Below are positions 8,151 to 16,665 of a stretch of DNA of 39,532 nt, in pieces. The notes under the pieces were generated by a model. That model was not told the origin of the DNA, did not search any database, and saw only the letters and a list, made by a program, of their open reading frames with translations. Made by a program: the position numbers and the translations under genes. Source of the stretch: Bacteroidota bacterium (GTDB taxonomy: Bacteria; Bacteroidota; Bacteroidia; UBA7662; CANHCV01); contig CANHCV010000019.1 in the NCBI GenBank assembly GCA_947459245.1, forward strand, positions 1-39,532. The letters are read 5' to 3'. The stretch's first letter is position 1, and every line of letters begins with the position of its first letter.

Positions 8151-10166
8151 TCAATCCCAAGGAATTTTAGGTCCTTCGGGAATTAAAAACCAAACCTTTC
8201 CCCCACCTGCAGGTAATTTTACGTGTTCGGTGGGGGAATTTATTTTCTCTCCCGTTAATTGAAATTGATCCGGTTGATTTTGCCAATCTCCCAAATCGGT
8301 AAATACAAATGCCTTGACCGAATCCCATCCAAGGAAATCCCAATTCCACTCCACCTCCCTTGCTTGGGTGCCGTTTACTGCCGACACCATCCAAACTCCA
8401 TTGTAAAACTTTCTTGCCACCACCACCGTTTTCCCCACATCGGCCACCAAGACTTTCGACTCTGCGACTTCGGTGCTAAACAACCGAAAAAACTGCTGCC
8501 ATTCGGCGGATTTTTGATAATTTTCGAATCGATCGGCAGCCATTTGCATGGGCGAATACAACACCCCCATCAGGGCCATTTGGTGAACCACGGTCGAATG
8601 CACCCTGCATTGCATTCCGGGTTGTTCTTGTCCGTTCCATGGGGTGTAATTTCCTCTGTTTTTAAACAGCACATCGGCCATTCCTGCAGTGTAATCCATT
8701 GGACCCGCTAAGCCGCGGGTAAAAGGGAGTAATACGGTATGATCGGGCGAGTTTCCGGCGCTCCAAGCCTCCCATTCCATTCCACGAACGCTTTCGCCGG
8801 TCATCAAATTAGGCCATGTTCGTTCCAAGCCCGTTGGTTGGATGCATTCGTGAACATCCAACATCAATCCGTATTGGGCAGCTTTCTCCACCACCTTTTG
8901 ATAATGTTGAACCATCCCCTGCCCAAATAGATGTTCTCCGATGGGACGAGCAGCACCGGCATAACCGGTTTTCACGTAACGAATTCCAAACTTGCGATAA
9001 AGGGAGAAAGCGGCATCCAATCGAGCTTCGAAAAATGGAGCATCTCCACCCGTTTCGCAGTGCGCGATCAGCGCAACTCCCTTCATTTGAGCATACCGAG
9101 CAACCTCTTTTAGATCGTAATCTTTTGCAGATGTAGTTTGATCAAAAACCGAATCTTGCCCCCACCGATCCCATCCGGTGTTCCATCCTTCCACCAATAC
9201 CCCTCCAATGCGATTGTAGGCGGCGAAATTGATGATCTGTTTGGCCCTCTCGGTGGTTGCTGCGTGACGCGGGCCGTCGGTCCAGGTGTGAGTACCTTGA
9301 TGCATTTCCCACCAAATCCCCACGTAAGAAATGGGCTTGATCCAACGGGTATCTGGAATTTTACAAGGTTCGTTCAAGGTTTTGATGACCGATGATTCCA
9401 GCAATTCTCCAGCGTGATCTCCGAATAATACCACCCGCCAAGGCGTTGTTACTTTTCGATGGAACCGCACCAAATCACCGTTTTTCCAAGGAACCAAATC
9501 GGTGGCAAAAACACCATTTGCATCTCGTTTGAGGGTCATTCTCGAATAATTCACCAAGCTTGCTTCGTGAACCGCCACATGAACTCCACTTGGCAAGCGA
9601 GTCGTGAATGGGGTATTCACCCAAGTCGCATCTTTCAGTGGGGTTTCTTGGAACACTTGTTCTTGGGTATTGTAATCGGCCCAGGCCCACCAAGCTGTCC
9701 CTTCGTTTCCGATATTTATCTGAGATTTTTCATGCTGAATTACTCCATCCTTTAACAGTTCAGTTCCATTCAAAACCATTCGAAAGGCCATGGCTCGATT
9801 AAACAGAGCGAAATCCACCGAAAGGGTTCCTAATTTCTCATTCTTGAAGTGAAACGAACCTTTTTGACATGGATCTGAAACGTCAATTTTTTGCCCCCAA
9901 GCAGCCATCCATTTGTTCTCCTTGTATTGAACAGGAGAACTGGAATGGTATTTCCACTCTTCCTTTTCAAATGCTTTGAGTTGAAGTGCTATTTGGGAGG
10001 AATGAAGAATGGTTCTACCTCTATATTCTAACTCGTAAACAAGAAGTGGTGCTTTATTTTCAACCCGAAGTTTTGTAGCACGATCAGGGGAAACGAGGGT
10101 AAAAACCTCTCCAAAAGAAACGGAAGAAAGTAAAGAAAGAAGGAGTAACGGAAGAAAACGCATCAT
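8151..10166 (-). CDS. Glycoside hydrolase family 97, SusB-like (probable inverting alpha-glucosidase), secreted
   Basis: GH97 enzymes hydrolyse alpha-glucosides or alpha-galactosides in the Bacteroidota periplasm. The 671-residue product has a signal peptide (MMRFLPLLLLSLLSSVSFG), an N-terminal beta-sandwich, and a catalytic barrel with WWEMHQGTHTW, VLVEGWNTGWD, AHCETGG, DVHE, GMEW and LPFTRGLAGPMDY. Glutamates E371, E440, E458 and E464 keep the spacings 69, 18 and 6 that I recall for SusB E439, E508, E526 and E532. KTGYAG (399-404) stands where retaining members have an aspartate nucleophile, so an inverting glucosidase is inferred. The ATG at 10166 overlaps the preceding stop (ATGA). An upstream in-frame start would add 24 charged residues and hide the signal peptide. 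No susC/susD pair is nearby. Confidence 0.88.
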   Translation of the reverse strand: MMRFLPLLLLSLLSSVSFGEVFTLVSPDRATKLRVENKAPLLVYELEYRGRTILHSSQIALQLKAFEKEEWKYHSSSPVQYKENKWMAAWGQKIDVSDPCQKGSFHFKNEKLGTLSVDFALFNRAMAFRMVLNGTELLKDGVIQHEKSQINIGNEGTAWWAWADYNTQEQVFQETPLKDATWVNTPFTTRLPSGVHVAVHEASLVNYSRMTLKRDANGVFATDLVPWKNGDLVRFHRKVTTPWRVVLFGDHAGELLESSVIKTLNEPCKIPDTRWIKPISYVGIWWEMHQGTHTWTDGPRHAATTERAKQIINFAAYNRIGGVLVEGWNTGWDRWGQDSVFDQTTSAKDYDLKEVARYAQMKGVALIAHCETGGDAPFFEARLDAAFSLYRKFGIRYVKTGYAGAARPIGEHLFGQGMVQHYQKVVEKAAQYGLMLDVHECIQPTGLERTWPNLMTGESVRGMEWEAWSAGNSPDHTVLLPFTRGLAGPMDYTAGMADVLFKNRGNYTPWNGQEQPGMQCRVHSTVVHQMALMGVLYSPMQMAADRFENYQKSAEWQQFFRLFSTEVAESKVLVADVGKTVVVARKFYNGVWMVSAVNGTQAREVEWNWDFLGWDSVKAFVFTDLGDWQNQPDQFQLTGEKINSPTEHVKLPAGGGKVWFLIPEGPKIPWD

Positions 10167-10816
10167 TCCAAAGCTCCGCGTTTGGGACCTTCGTTTTTCG
10201 GAGTTGTTTGGTTTTTCACATCTCTTGCCTTTTGCCAAGGTGAGGACAAGTTGGAGCCAAAAACACCGTTGTTCAGCATTTTTGGATTTAACCCCTCTGG
10301 AAGTCCGGATGGATAACGGGCAAATTGGTGTAAATCTTCTTTGGGCAAGTCAAATTCGTTGTATTGGTAAGCCCTGCTTCCTGCGATGGCCACGGAACCT
10401 GTTACGATTAAATTGACGGGAAAAGAAATGACCGAAATCAATCCGTGTGCAAACGTAATCGGGGCTAAGAGCATCATTTTCGCGTAATTTTTTGACCGTG
10501 CGTACTTGATTCGGTAGGTTTCTAAATCTTTAAGATGCATGAAATAAAAGTTACTGGAGTCGATTTTCACCAGGTTTTCTTGGTGATCTCTAAAGCCCCA
10601 GGACACCACTTGCGACTTGTCGAAATTCTGAAGCACCCAAATTCCGGAATCGTTTGCCGCAATGAGTTCGCCTTTCAATGCATTTCCAAATTGGTCATTG
10701 GCTTTGATTTGAGCACCATAGTAATTGTAGTTCATGGAATCGTACCTTGGCAGCACCTTGGAACCTGCGCAACTGCTAAGAATCAGCAGCAATAAGAAAA
10801 TTTTAACGGCCTTCAT
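10163..10816 (-). CDS. Lipoprotein of unknown function with a central hydrophobic segment
   Basis: I do not recognise this 217-residue protein. It starts MKAVKIFLLLLILSSC, with the lipobox cysteine at residue 16, so it is probably a lipoprotein. After a polar region (GNALKGELIAANDSGIWVL and VKIDSSNFYFMHLKDL) comes a long apolar stretch, about residues 112-146, that could span or anchor in a membrane. The tail is polar and Lys/Asn-rich. The ATG at 10816 overlaps the end of the upstream lipoprotein gene by 14 nt, and its TGA overlaps the GH97 start (ATGA), so the three genes are likely co-translated. An earlier in-frame start would bury the lipobox and was rejected. Confidence 0.75.
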   Translation of the reverse strand: MKAVKIFLLLLILSSCAGSKVLPRYDSMNYNYYGAQIKANDQFGNALKGELIAANDSGIWVLQNFDKSQVVSWGFRDHQENLVKIDSSNFYFMHLKDLETYRIKYARSKNYAKMMLLAPITFAHGLISVISFPVNLIVTGSVAIAGSRAYQYNEFDLPKEDLHQFARYPSGLPEGLNPKMLNNGVFGSNLSSPWQKARDVKNQTTPKNEGPKRGALE

Positions 10817-12395
10817 ACACCACTTGTTTTTCACTGTAACGGGAATCCCAGAACTCGCGTTCCATGGTTTTTTCGTATTCTTTGTACGCTTTGGCATTCT
10901 TCCTGAAATAGGATTCGGGAGAAACGCCCATTTGGGTTAGGCGTGCGATGTTTTTATCCTTCACCCATTCGGAGCGGCTCCATTCCAAATAGTACCCTTC
11001 GGATTCGAGGAAGGCCACCCATTGATTCCCGGCCGATGGCAACGAAAATTTCCAAATCACCTGCCGGCCGGGATTCGTAACCAAGGGCTTTTCGGTACTC
11101 GGAAGTTGTTCCGATTTCCCGGAATACCGATCGCGAAGTTCGGTGGGCTGAAGTACCAAAGGTTCCACTTCTTTTTCAACCGTACACAACCGTGCGGCAT
11201 CCAATCTCCAAAGCCCTTGGTTCATGTTTAATCGCACTTTCACGCGCTGATGCGCCTTGAATTTGGGCAATCGCAGCAGCTGATTTTCGATGGCGATGGG
11301 CCCAAATTCTCCAAATGTTCCTGCAAAAACCCATTTCCCCATTTCCTCATCCCAAACCGAAACATCAATTCCTCCCAACTCTTTTTGAATGCGTTGAAAT
11401 CGTTTCAACAATGGACCCCCTTTGGATTCCATTTCAGCAAAAAAATCGGAGAACTGATCTCCCATATCGTCCATGGCGGAATAGAAAAGAAACGTTGACA
11501 TCAACGTCTGTCGGAAATGAAGCTGCAAGCCCAAGGGAGCACTGGCGTTCGACTCGAACTCTAAATCTACGGTTTCGCGGTGTTTCATGGAGTTGGGATG
11601 GGCCAAAGAAAATCGTTCAAAACGATCGGCAGCCAACAAAGCCGGTAAAAGATCGCCTTCATGACCTTCCGCTTTCACCGGTTTCAAACCATTCTTCACC
11701 GAATAAAATCGGTGATCATGGCTCTGAAGCACCGTTTTCCCATCTTCCTTAGGAAAAACTTTCAATCGAACACCTCGAACCACATGGGTTTCCATGGCTT
11801 CGTTTTTCATGGTAATTTCAAGATTAGACGTTGCTGGCAATTCGGGCAGCGCATCCGCATCGGAATAAGCTAACCTGGGCAAAATGGCCGAACTAAATCC
11901 TTCTGCATCGGAATGATGGTAATTGGAATTGGGATTCAAATAAAAAGTTGGGCAAGAACCGAAACAAGCTTTGGGATTGATGATGCAAAAAATTCCAACG
12001 GCAAGATCGGCCGCTCCAATCACGGTTAGTGCTCCAATTCTTCCCATTTCCGGATTTTTCAATCGTTCATTGGTTTCAAAAAGCGAGACCGTGGAGATCC
12101 TCACCTTTTGCGGGCCGTAGGTGGGTGTTTTTCGGTAAACATCGTAATGGGTTCCTTGCCCAGTGATGTACTGTTGGGAAGAATCCATTTCCCATTCATT
12201 TTCGAAAATCACTACCTCTCCATTCTTAAAATGGGCTTTAAGAAACGGTTTGATCTGATTTGTTTCTTTGGAACGATTGAGCATTTCATTGGCCGAATCG
12301 TACGTTGTTCGAAAAAAGTAATGTTGGCAAGAGGCCAAAACAAGGAGGGCAAAGACCAAAGGCAAATGCCACCTATTAAGGGCTTTATTTTTCAT
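10803..12395 (-). CDS. Large orphan lipoprotein with a CFGSC motif
   Basis: The 530-residue product has a lipoprotein signal (LVFALLVLASC, lipid cysteine C23) and no domain I can name. An N-terminal part contains a GEVVIFENEWEMDSS segment. A short apolar stretch (about 120-140) leads into KACFGSCPTFYLNP (C144 and C148), then an AEGFSSAILPRL / DADALPEL segment and a long C-terminal region rich in Trp, Glu and Lys. I recall similar proteins of unknown function in other Bacteroidota. The CFGxC motif also occurs in the next upstream gene. It heads a three-gene run with the smaller lipoprotein and the GH97 gene. Outer-membrane attachment is inferred only. Confidence 0.75.
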   Translation of the reverse strand: MKNKALNRWHLPLVFALLVLASCQHYFFRTTYDSANEMLNRSKETNQIKPFLKAHFKNGEVVIFENEWEMDSSQQYITGQGTHYDVYRKTPTYGPQKVRISTVSLFETNERLKNPEMGRIGALTVIGAADLAVGIFCIINPKACFGSCPTFYLNPNSNYHHSDAEGFSSAILPRLAYSDADALPELPATSNLEITMKNEAMETHVVRGVRLKVFPKEDGKTVLQSHDHRFYSVKNGLKPVKAEGHEGDLLPALLAADRFERFSLAHPNSMKHRETVDLEFESNASAPLGLQLHFRQTLMSTFLFYSAMDDMGDQFSDFFAEMESKGGPLLKRFQRIQKELGGIDVSVWDEEMGKWVFAGTFGEFGPIAIENQLLRLPKFKAHQRVKVRLNMNQGLWRLDAARLCTVEKEVEPLVLQPTELRDRYSGKSEQLPSTEKPLVTNPGRQVIWKFSLPSAGNQWVAFLESEGYYLEWSRSEWVKDKNIARLTQMGVSPESYFRKNAKAYKEYEKTMEREFWDSRYSEKQVVYEGR

Positions 12396-12415
12396 GGTTA
12401 TTGGGATACTTCTTG

Positions 12416-12423
12416 CAAATTAA
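12416..12423 (-). promoter_or_regulatory. Possible -7 box for the lipoprotein-GH97 operon
   Basis: On the minus strand TTAATTTG lies 20 nt before the lipoprotein ATG at 12395. It differs from TAnnTTTG at one position. A very similar box precedes the HdrDE-like operon. No clear -33 TTG is present at the expected distance. Confidence 0.35.
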
Positions 12424-12438
12424 ACAAGCAAAATCCAT

Positions 12439-13194
12439 TTATTCATCTCTGAAAAAAAATCTGCTCTTTTCTTTTTTTAAATTCTGAAAATAGGCGCACA
12501 ACCAATTGAACTCCGGAGAAAAGTTATCGGCATGTGCGCGCAATACTTTTCCAGAAGGCCCGTAAAACTCTACCGTTTGAGCGTACAAATCTTGGGGAAG
12601 ATCCCAAATGGCCGGTTGCAATTTAAATTTTGAAGATTGAAGCAGCTGATTGAATCTTTTGAGTTCATCGTGATTTAGTTCGAATTTAAAATACCCCAAG
12701 GGATTGGCCTTGTAAACTCCCCAATACTCCACCATTCCGTTGGGCCAAAACTTTAATCTGAAATTTTCGCAGTTGCCAAAACAAGGATGGCTGGTGTACA
12801 AAACAGAATCCCATTTGAGTAAAGATCGATCGATCGACGTGTTGCGGTAAACCATTTTCTCCGAACCCGATGGTTCGTAAGGATGTTGAACCACTTGAAT
12901 TTTCATGGAATCCCTATTCCATCGATCCAAGAGGAGCAACTTGATTTCTCCTTTCCAATTCGGAAGATCCGCTGCATTTGATTTTAATACCAAAGTATCC
13001 TTGCGAACCTCGAACGTTTGGTAGCTGTAACGGGTTTGGTAGTTCGCACTTCCATCCCAAAAAGACAAACTGAAACCATCGTTGGCTATCCATTCTCCGT
13101 TCAACCGCTTCTGCCATTTCCTGCTGGGTTGGGCAAAACTAAATGACAGGAAAACGAAGGAAAAAAACAAAAGAAGAAAAAGTCGGCGATTCAT
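12439..13194 (-). CDS. Secreted protein with a DUF6438-like domain
   Basis: The 251-residue product has a signal peptide (MNRRLFLLLFFSFVFLSFSFAQ, here split as MNRRLFLLLFF and FVFLSFSFAQ) and no lipobox. Residues 25-110 resemble the small beta-rich lipocalin-like folds of Bacteroidota secreted proteins (LNGEWIANDGFSLSFWDG), a loose comparison. Residues 128-250 resemble DUF6438: SHPCFGNCENFRLKFWPNG (C138, C142), VEYWGVYKANPLGYFKFEL, and a helical LKRFNQLLQSSKF region. The function is unknown. The ATG at 13194 was preferred over an earlier one at 13266 because it exposes the signal peptide and follows a TTCCTTTG box (13218-13211, minus). It is divergent from marC. Confidence 0.75.
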   Translation of the reverse strand: MNRRLFLLLFFSFVFLSFSFAQPSRKWQKRLNGEWIANDGFSLSFWDGSANYQTRYSYQTFEVRKDTLVLKSNAADLPNWKGEIKLLLLDRWNRDSMKIQVVQHPYEPSGSEKMVYRNTSIDRSLLKWDSVLYTSHPCFGNCENFRLKFWPNGMVEYWGVYKANPLGYFKFELNHDELKRFNQLLQSSKFKLQPAIWDLPQDLYAQTVEFYGPSGKVLRAHADNFSPEFNWLCAYFQNLKKEKSRFFFRDE

Positions 13195-13231
13195 GTTGGT
13201 AAGGTTTATACAAAGGAAACAAAATGGTTGG

Positions 13232-13239
13232 TAACTTTG
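13232..13239 (+). promoter_or_regulatory. TAnnTTTG -7 box directly before marC
   Basis: TAACTTTG is a perfect -7 match. Only 5 nt separate it from the marC ATG at 13245, so the transcript would be leaderless or have a 1-3 nt leader. A divergent TTCCTTTG box for the DUF6438-like gene lies 13 bp away at 13211-13218. Confidence 0.6.
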
Positions 13240-13244
13240 CACCA

Positions 13245-13871
13245 ATGGAAACATTTTTGTACGCAATTTCGGCCATTTTCTCGATGGTCAATCCCTTGGG
13301 TGCTGTGCCCGTATTCCTTGCCCTAACCGAAGGAGACCCTCCACAACACACCAAAAAGCAAATCCGCCGGGCATCGTTTTACATGCTTGGAATCATGCTG
13401 ATTTTCTTTTTTGCTGGAACCTTCATCTTGAAGTTTTTTGGCATCACCGTAGAAGGGATGCGCATTGCCGGCGGCCTAATCATCGCCCGTTCGGGTTTCG
13501 ATTTGATGTCGGCCAAATCCCGGGGCGAAAAAGCCATTTCAAAAAAAGCCCAAGAAGATGCCAAAACCCGGAACGACATTGCATTTTCACCTCTTGCCAT
13601 GCCCATTTTGGCCGGCCCTGGAGCGATCGCTCTCATGATTGGTTTGGCCAAGGAAAACAGCGGATTGGTTGATAATTCGGCCATCGTTTCGGCCATCGTT
13701 TCTGTTTCCGTTCTCACTTTCTTCATTTTAACCTATGCTCCCTTGCTCATGAAACTCCTTGGAGAATCGGGAGCTTCTGCCATGAGTAAAATGATGGGTT
13801 TCATTTCCCTTTGCATTGGTGTTCAATTCGTGATCAATGGCGTAAAACCCATCCTCAATCAAATCCTGTAA
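13245..13871 (+). CDS. marC: MarC family integral membrane protein
   Basis: MarC proteins are six-helix inner membrane proteins once linked to multiple antibiotic resistance; the transported substrate is unsettled. The 208-residue product has the family pattern: an opening helix with IFSMVNPLGAVPVFLALT, a second segment (MLGIMLIFFFAGTFILKFFG) with MRIAGGLIIARSGFDLM, then PLAMPILAGPGAIALMIGL in the second half-repeat and a final helix (FISLCIGVQFVINGV). The ATG at 13245 was chosen over one at 13224 because the earlier codon precedes the promoter box. It ends 1 nt before paaN, so the two are probably co-transcribed. Confidence 0.9.
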   Translation: METFLYAISAIFSMVNPLGAVPVFLALTEGDPPQHTKKQIRRASFYMLGIMLIFFFAGTFILKFFGITVEGMRIAGGLIIARSGFDLMSAKSRGEKAISKKAQEDAKTRNDIAFSPLAMPILAGPGAIALMIGLAKENSGLVDNSAIVSAIVSVSVLTFFILTYAPLLMKLLGESGASAMSKMMGFISLCIGVQFVINGVKPILNQIL

Positions 13872-13872
13872 C

Positions 13873-15546
13873 ATGATCGCATCTTCCTGGTTTAATCAAC
13901 ATTCCACTTTGCTTCAAGAGGCCATTAAGGCTGAAAAGAATCGCGGATTTTATACGCCTTTCCCCGAAAATCCGAAGGATTATCCTTCGGATGCCGACGA
14001 AAAAGGAAAACTGGCATTTTTGTCGAAAATGAATACCGATTTTGATGAATTGTTGCAAAGCCGACCCTCTCGGTTTGAAGGGGAAGAGATTTCTCCTTGG
14101 TTGGGAACCGGCATCGGAATCAAATACCCCATTTTCCCTGATAAATTATTGGTGCTACAAGCCAATCAAGCGGGCGCAACGTGGCGTCATTTTTCGGTGA
14201 ACGACCGCGCCGGAATCTTGCTCGAAGCTTTGCACCGGGCTCAAGAACGATTTTTCGAAATTGCTCACGCCACCATGCACACCACCGGCCAATCGCTCAT
14301 GATGGCTTTTCAAGCCTCGGGGCCCCATGCGGCCGATCGCGCATTGGAAGTTTTGGCCGTAGGATACGAGCAGTTGAATCGCTATCCTCAATCGGTAAGT
14401 TGGGAAAAACCTCAATCGAAATCCACGCTAACCGTTACCAAAAAATTCAAAGCCGTACCTCGTGGCGTGGGGTTGGTCATCGGATGCTCCACCTTCCCAA
14501 CTTGGAATAGTTTACCCGGAATTTTCGCCAACTTGATCTGCGGAAATCCTGTTTTGATGAAACCTCATCCCAAAGCGGTTTTACCCATCGCCATTTACGT
14601 GAGCATCCTTCAGAAAACGTTGCAAGAAGCTGGAGCAAATCCGCTCACCGTTCAATTGGCCTGCGACACCCAAACGTTTCCCATCACCCGAGATTTGGTG
14701 GAACACCCCGATGTTCGCCTGGTGGATTACACCGGGAATGCAGGATTCGGAAATTGGATTGAAGCCCAATCGATCCTCAGCAATCAAGTGGTTTTCACCG
14801 AGAAAACCGGAGTTAATTCGGTTCTCATTCACAGCACCAACGATTACCAAGGGATGATTCAAAACCTTGCTTTTGCTGTTACGTTGTACAGCGGACAAAT
14901 GTGCACTTCTCCCCAAAACTTTTTCATTCCACAACAAGGCATCGAAACCAATGAGGGAGTGAAAACGCTTCAGCAATTTGGAGATGATTTGCATGCGGCC
15001 ATTTCGGGGTTATTAACCCATCCCAAAATTGGAAGCAGTGCCAGTTGCGCCTTGGGCAACGACCAATTGCTACGAAAAAGAGCGGAGGCGCAAATTCAAC
15101 CGGGGGTTACCCGTTGGCCGGAAATTCCTGCCGCCCAAAACGAAGAATTCCCGGAGGCTGTTCTCACCTCCCCTACCCTTTTGGGTACGACCACCCAGCA
15201 TCTACCATTAATCTCCAAAGAGTGGTTTGGGCCCATCGTTTTTTTGGTAGAAACCAACGGTTTTGATGCGGCTTTGAAAACGGCGGCTGGATTGGCAAAA
15301 CAACACGGCATGATCAGCTGCGGATGTTATTCCACCGATGAAACCGTGATGCAAACCGTAGCCGAAACCATGGAAATGGTGGGGGCGCAGGTTTGTTTCA
15401 ACTACCATGGAGGCGTTTACGTGAATCAAAACGCCGCTTTCTCCGATTTTCACCTGACTGGAGGAAATCCAGCCGGCAACGGAGTTTTCACCAATTCCGA
15501 ATTCGTTAGCCGGCGCTTCTTCTGGGTAGGCCATCGATTTGGTTGA
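13873..15546 (+). CDS. paaN: PaaN-type aldehyde dehydrogenase (phenylacetate degradation family)
   Basis: PaaN proteins are annotated in aerobic phenylacetyl-CoA degradation, where the aldehyde dehydrogenase half of PaaZ oxidises the ring-opened semialdehyde. This 557-residue protein has only the dehydrogenase domain. It shows the nucleotide-binding segment GLVIGCSTFPTWNSLPGIFANLICGNPVLMKPHP (quoted as GLVIGCSTFPTWNSLPG and GNPVLMKPHP, K230), the general-base glutamate E310 (FTEKTG) and the catalytic cysteine C344 (SGQMCTSPQNFF). No C-terminal MaoC hydratase domain is present. It starts 1 nt after marC. A PaaE-like reductase follows, but the paaABCD oxygenase genes are absent from the window, so the pathway assignment rests on family membership. 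Confidence 0.85.
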   Translation: MIASSWFNQHSTLLQEAIKAEKNRGFYTPFPENPKDYPSDADEKGKLAFLSKMNTDFDELLQSRPSRFEGEEISPWLGTGIGIKYPIFPDKLLVLQANQAGATWRHFSVNDRAGILLEALHRAQERFFEIAHATMHTTGQSLMMAFQASGPHAADRALEVLAVGYEQLNRYPQSVSWEKPQSKSTLTVTKKFKAVPRGVGLVIGCSTFPTWNSLPGIFANLICGNPVLMKPHPKAVLPIAIYVSILQKTLQEAGANPLTVQLACDTQTFPITRDLVEHPDVRLVDYTGNAGFGNWIEAQSILSNQVVFTEKTGVNSVLIHSTNDYQGMIQNLAFAVTLYSGQMCTSPQNFFIPQQGIETNEGVKTLQQFGDDLHAAISGLLTHPKIGSSASCALGNDQLLRKRAEAQIQPGVTRWPEIPAAQNEEFPEAVLTSPTLLGTTTQHLPLISKEWFGPIVFLVETNGFDAALKTAAGLAKQHGMISCGCYSTDETVMQTVAETMEMVGAQVCFNYHGGVYVNQNAAFSDFHLTGGNPAGNGVFTNSEFVSRRFFWVGHRFG

Positions 15547-15547
15547 T

Positions 15548-15555
15548 TATCTTTG
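15548..15555 (+). promoter_or_regulatory. TAnnTTTG -7 box before the PaaE-like gene
   Basis: TATCTTTG matches the -7 consensus, begins 1 nt after the paaN stop and lies 33 nt before the next ATG at 15589. The -33 position lies inside paaN and has no clear TTG. It would allow the reductase to be transcribed separately. Confidence 0.5.
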
Positions 15556-15588
15556 CAAACATTTTTTGAATTTTCAGGTTAACCCCAT

Positions 15589-16665
15589 ATGTCAGATTCC
15601 TTGCATCTTCCGATTGTAGAAGTCGTGAAAACCACGGCCGACTCCATCGCCATTTATTTTGAACCCACTTCGGAACAAATCAACAGTTTCCAACCTGGGC
15701 AATTTCTCACCTTCAATATCCCCATCGACGGGAAATCGGTTCGCCGCAGCTATTCCATTTGCACCGCACCTTCCGAACTTCCTCGTTTGGGCGTTTGCGT
15801 AAAACGGGTAAATGGCGGTTCAATGTCGAACTTTTTGAACGACTACGCCGAGAAAGGCGCCGTTTTGGAGGTGATGAAGCCCTACGGTGGTTTTACCTTG
15901 AATTCCCACTTATCGAACTACCCACCCTTGGTTTTCATTGCGGCTGGAAGTGGAATTACCCCCGTTTTATCGATGATTAAAACGGCATTGTTGGGAACAG
16001 GTGGACCGATTACTTTGATTTATGGGAATACTAGCCAATCAACTATCATTTTTAAAAATGAGTTGGATGCTTTGGCGGCTCAACACGCTGATCGTTTAAC
16101 GGTTCTCCACGTTTTGAGCCGACCTCAAGAAGGTTGGGACGGTGTAGCTACTCGACTAACTCCGGAATTCCTTAGCAATGTTTTCGAATTCTTGGGAATA
16201 TCTGCTTCTTTGAGTGCCAATTATTATTTGTGCGGACCTCAAGCCATGATGGACGGTGGAATTCAAGCCATTCGAAACCTTGGTGTTCCTGCCGAAAACA
16301 TCCATAAGGAGAGTTTTTTCTCCGATCCCAAGGACATGGAGGTTGAGGTAGAAGCGACTGCAAGTTTTAATCCCGACGAACCAACAGATGTAAGCATCAT
16401 TTATGAAGGACAAACCCACCAAATTCGGGTAAGTCCAGGTCAGTTTATTTTGGATGCCTGCATCGATTCTGGATTGGATTTGCCTTATGCCTGTCAGATG
16501 GGCATTTGCGGAATGTGCCGAGCTACCAAAGAAAAAGGCAGCATGAAAATTTCTGATCAACAAGAATCCTTATCTCAATCGGAAATTGAAGCGGGTGCAT
16601 GCCTAACGTGTTGTGCTGTTCCGGCCAGCAGCGATTTGGTGATCAACTACGACGTTCGAGTGTAA
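15589..16665 (+). CDS. PaaE-like ferredoxin-NAD(P)H reductase (FAD plus C-terminal 2Fe-2S)
   Basis: This flavin and iron-sulfur reductase passes electrons from NAD(P)H to an oxygenase. The 358-residue product has an FAD-binding domain (RRSYSICTAP, residues 52-61), an NAD-binding domain (FIAAGSGITPVLSMIK, 116-131; YLCGPQAMM, 213-221) and a plant-type 2Fe-2S ferredoxin domain with C302, C307, C310 and C341 (YACQMGICGMC and CLTCCAVP). This is the architecture of PaaE of the phenylacetyl-CoA epoxidase and of similar reductases serving desaturases. Its position after paaN favours PaaE, but no epoxidase subunits are present here. Its TAA overlaps the next ATG (TAATG), suggesting translational coupling. 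Confidence 0.85.
   Translation: MSDSLHLPIVEVVKTTADSIAIYFEPTSEQINSFQPGQFLTFNIPIDGKSVRRSYSICTAPSELPRLGVCVKRVNGGSMSNFLNDYAEKGAVLEVMKPYGGFTLNSHLSNYPPLVFIAAGSGITPVLSMIKTALLGTGGPITLIYGNTSQSTIIFKNELDALAAQHADRLTVLHVLSRPQEGWDGVATRLTPEFLSNVFEFLGISASLSANYYLCGPQAMMDGGIQAIRNLGVPAENIHKESFFSDPKDMEVEVEATASFNPDEPTDVSIIYEGQTHQIRVSPGQFILDACIDSGLDLPYACQMGICGMCRATKEKGSMKISDQQESLSQSEIEAGACLTCCAVPASSDLVINYDVRV

Noticed and set aside
10167-10238. N-terminal extension of the GH97 gene
   Set aside because: It would place 24 polar residues before a clear signal peptide and lies inside the upstream lipoprotein gene; the ATGA overlap at 10166 is the natural start.
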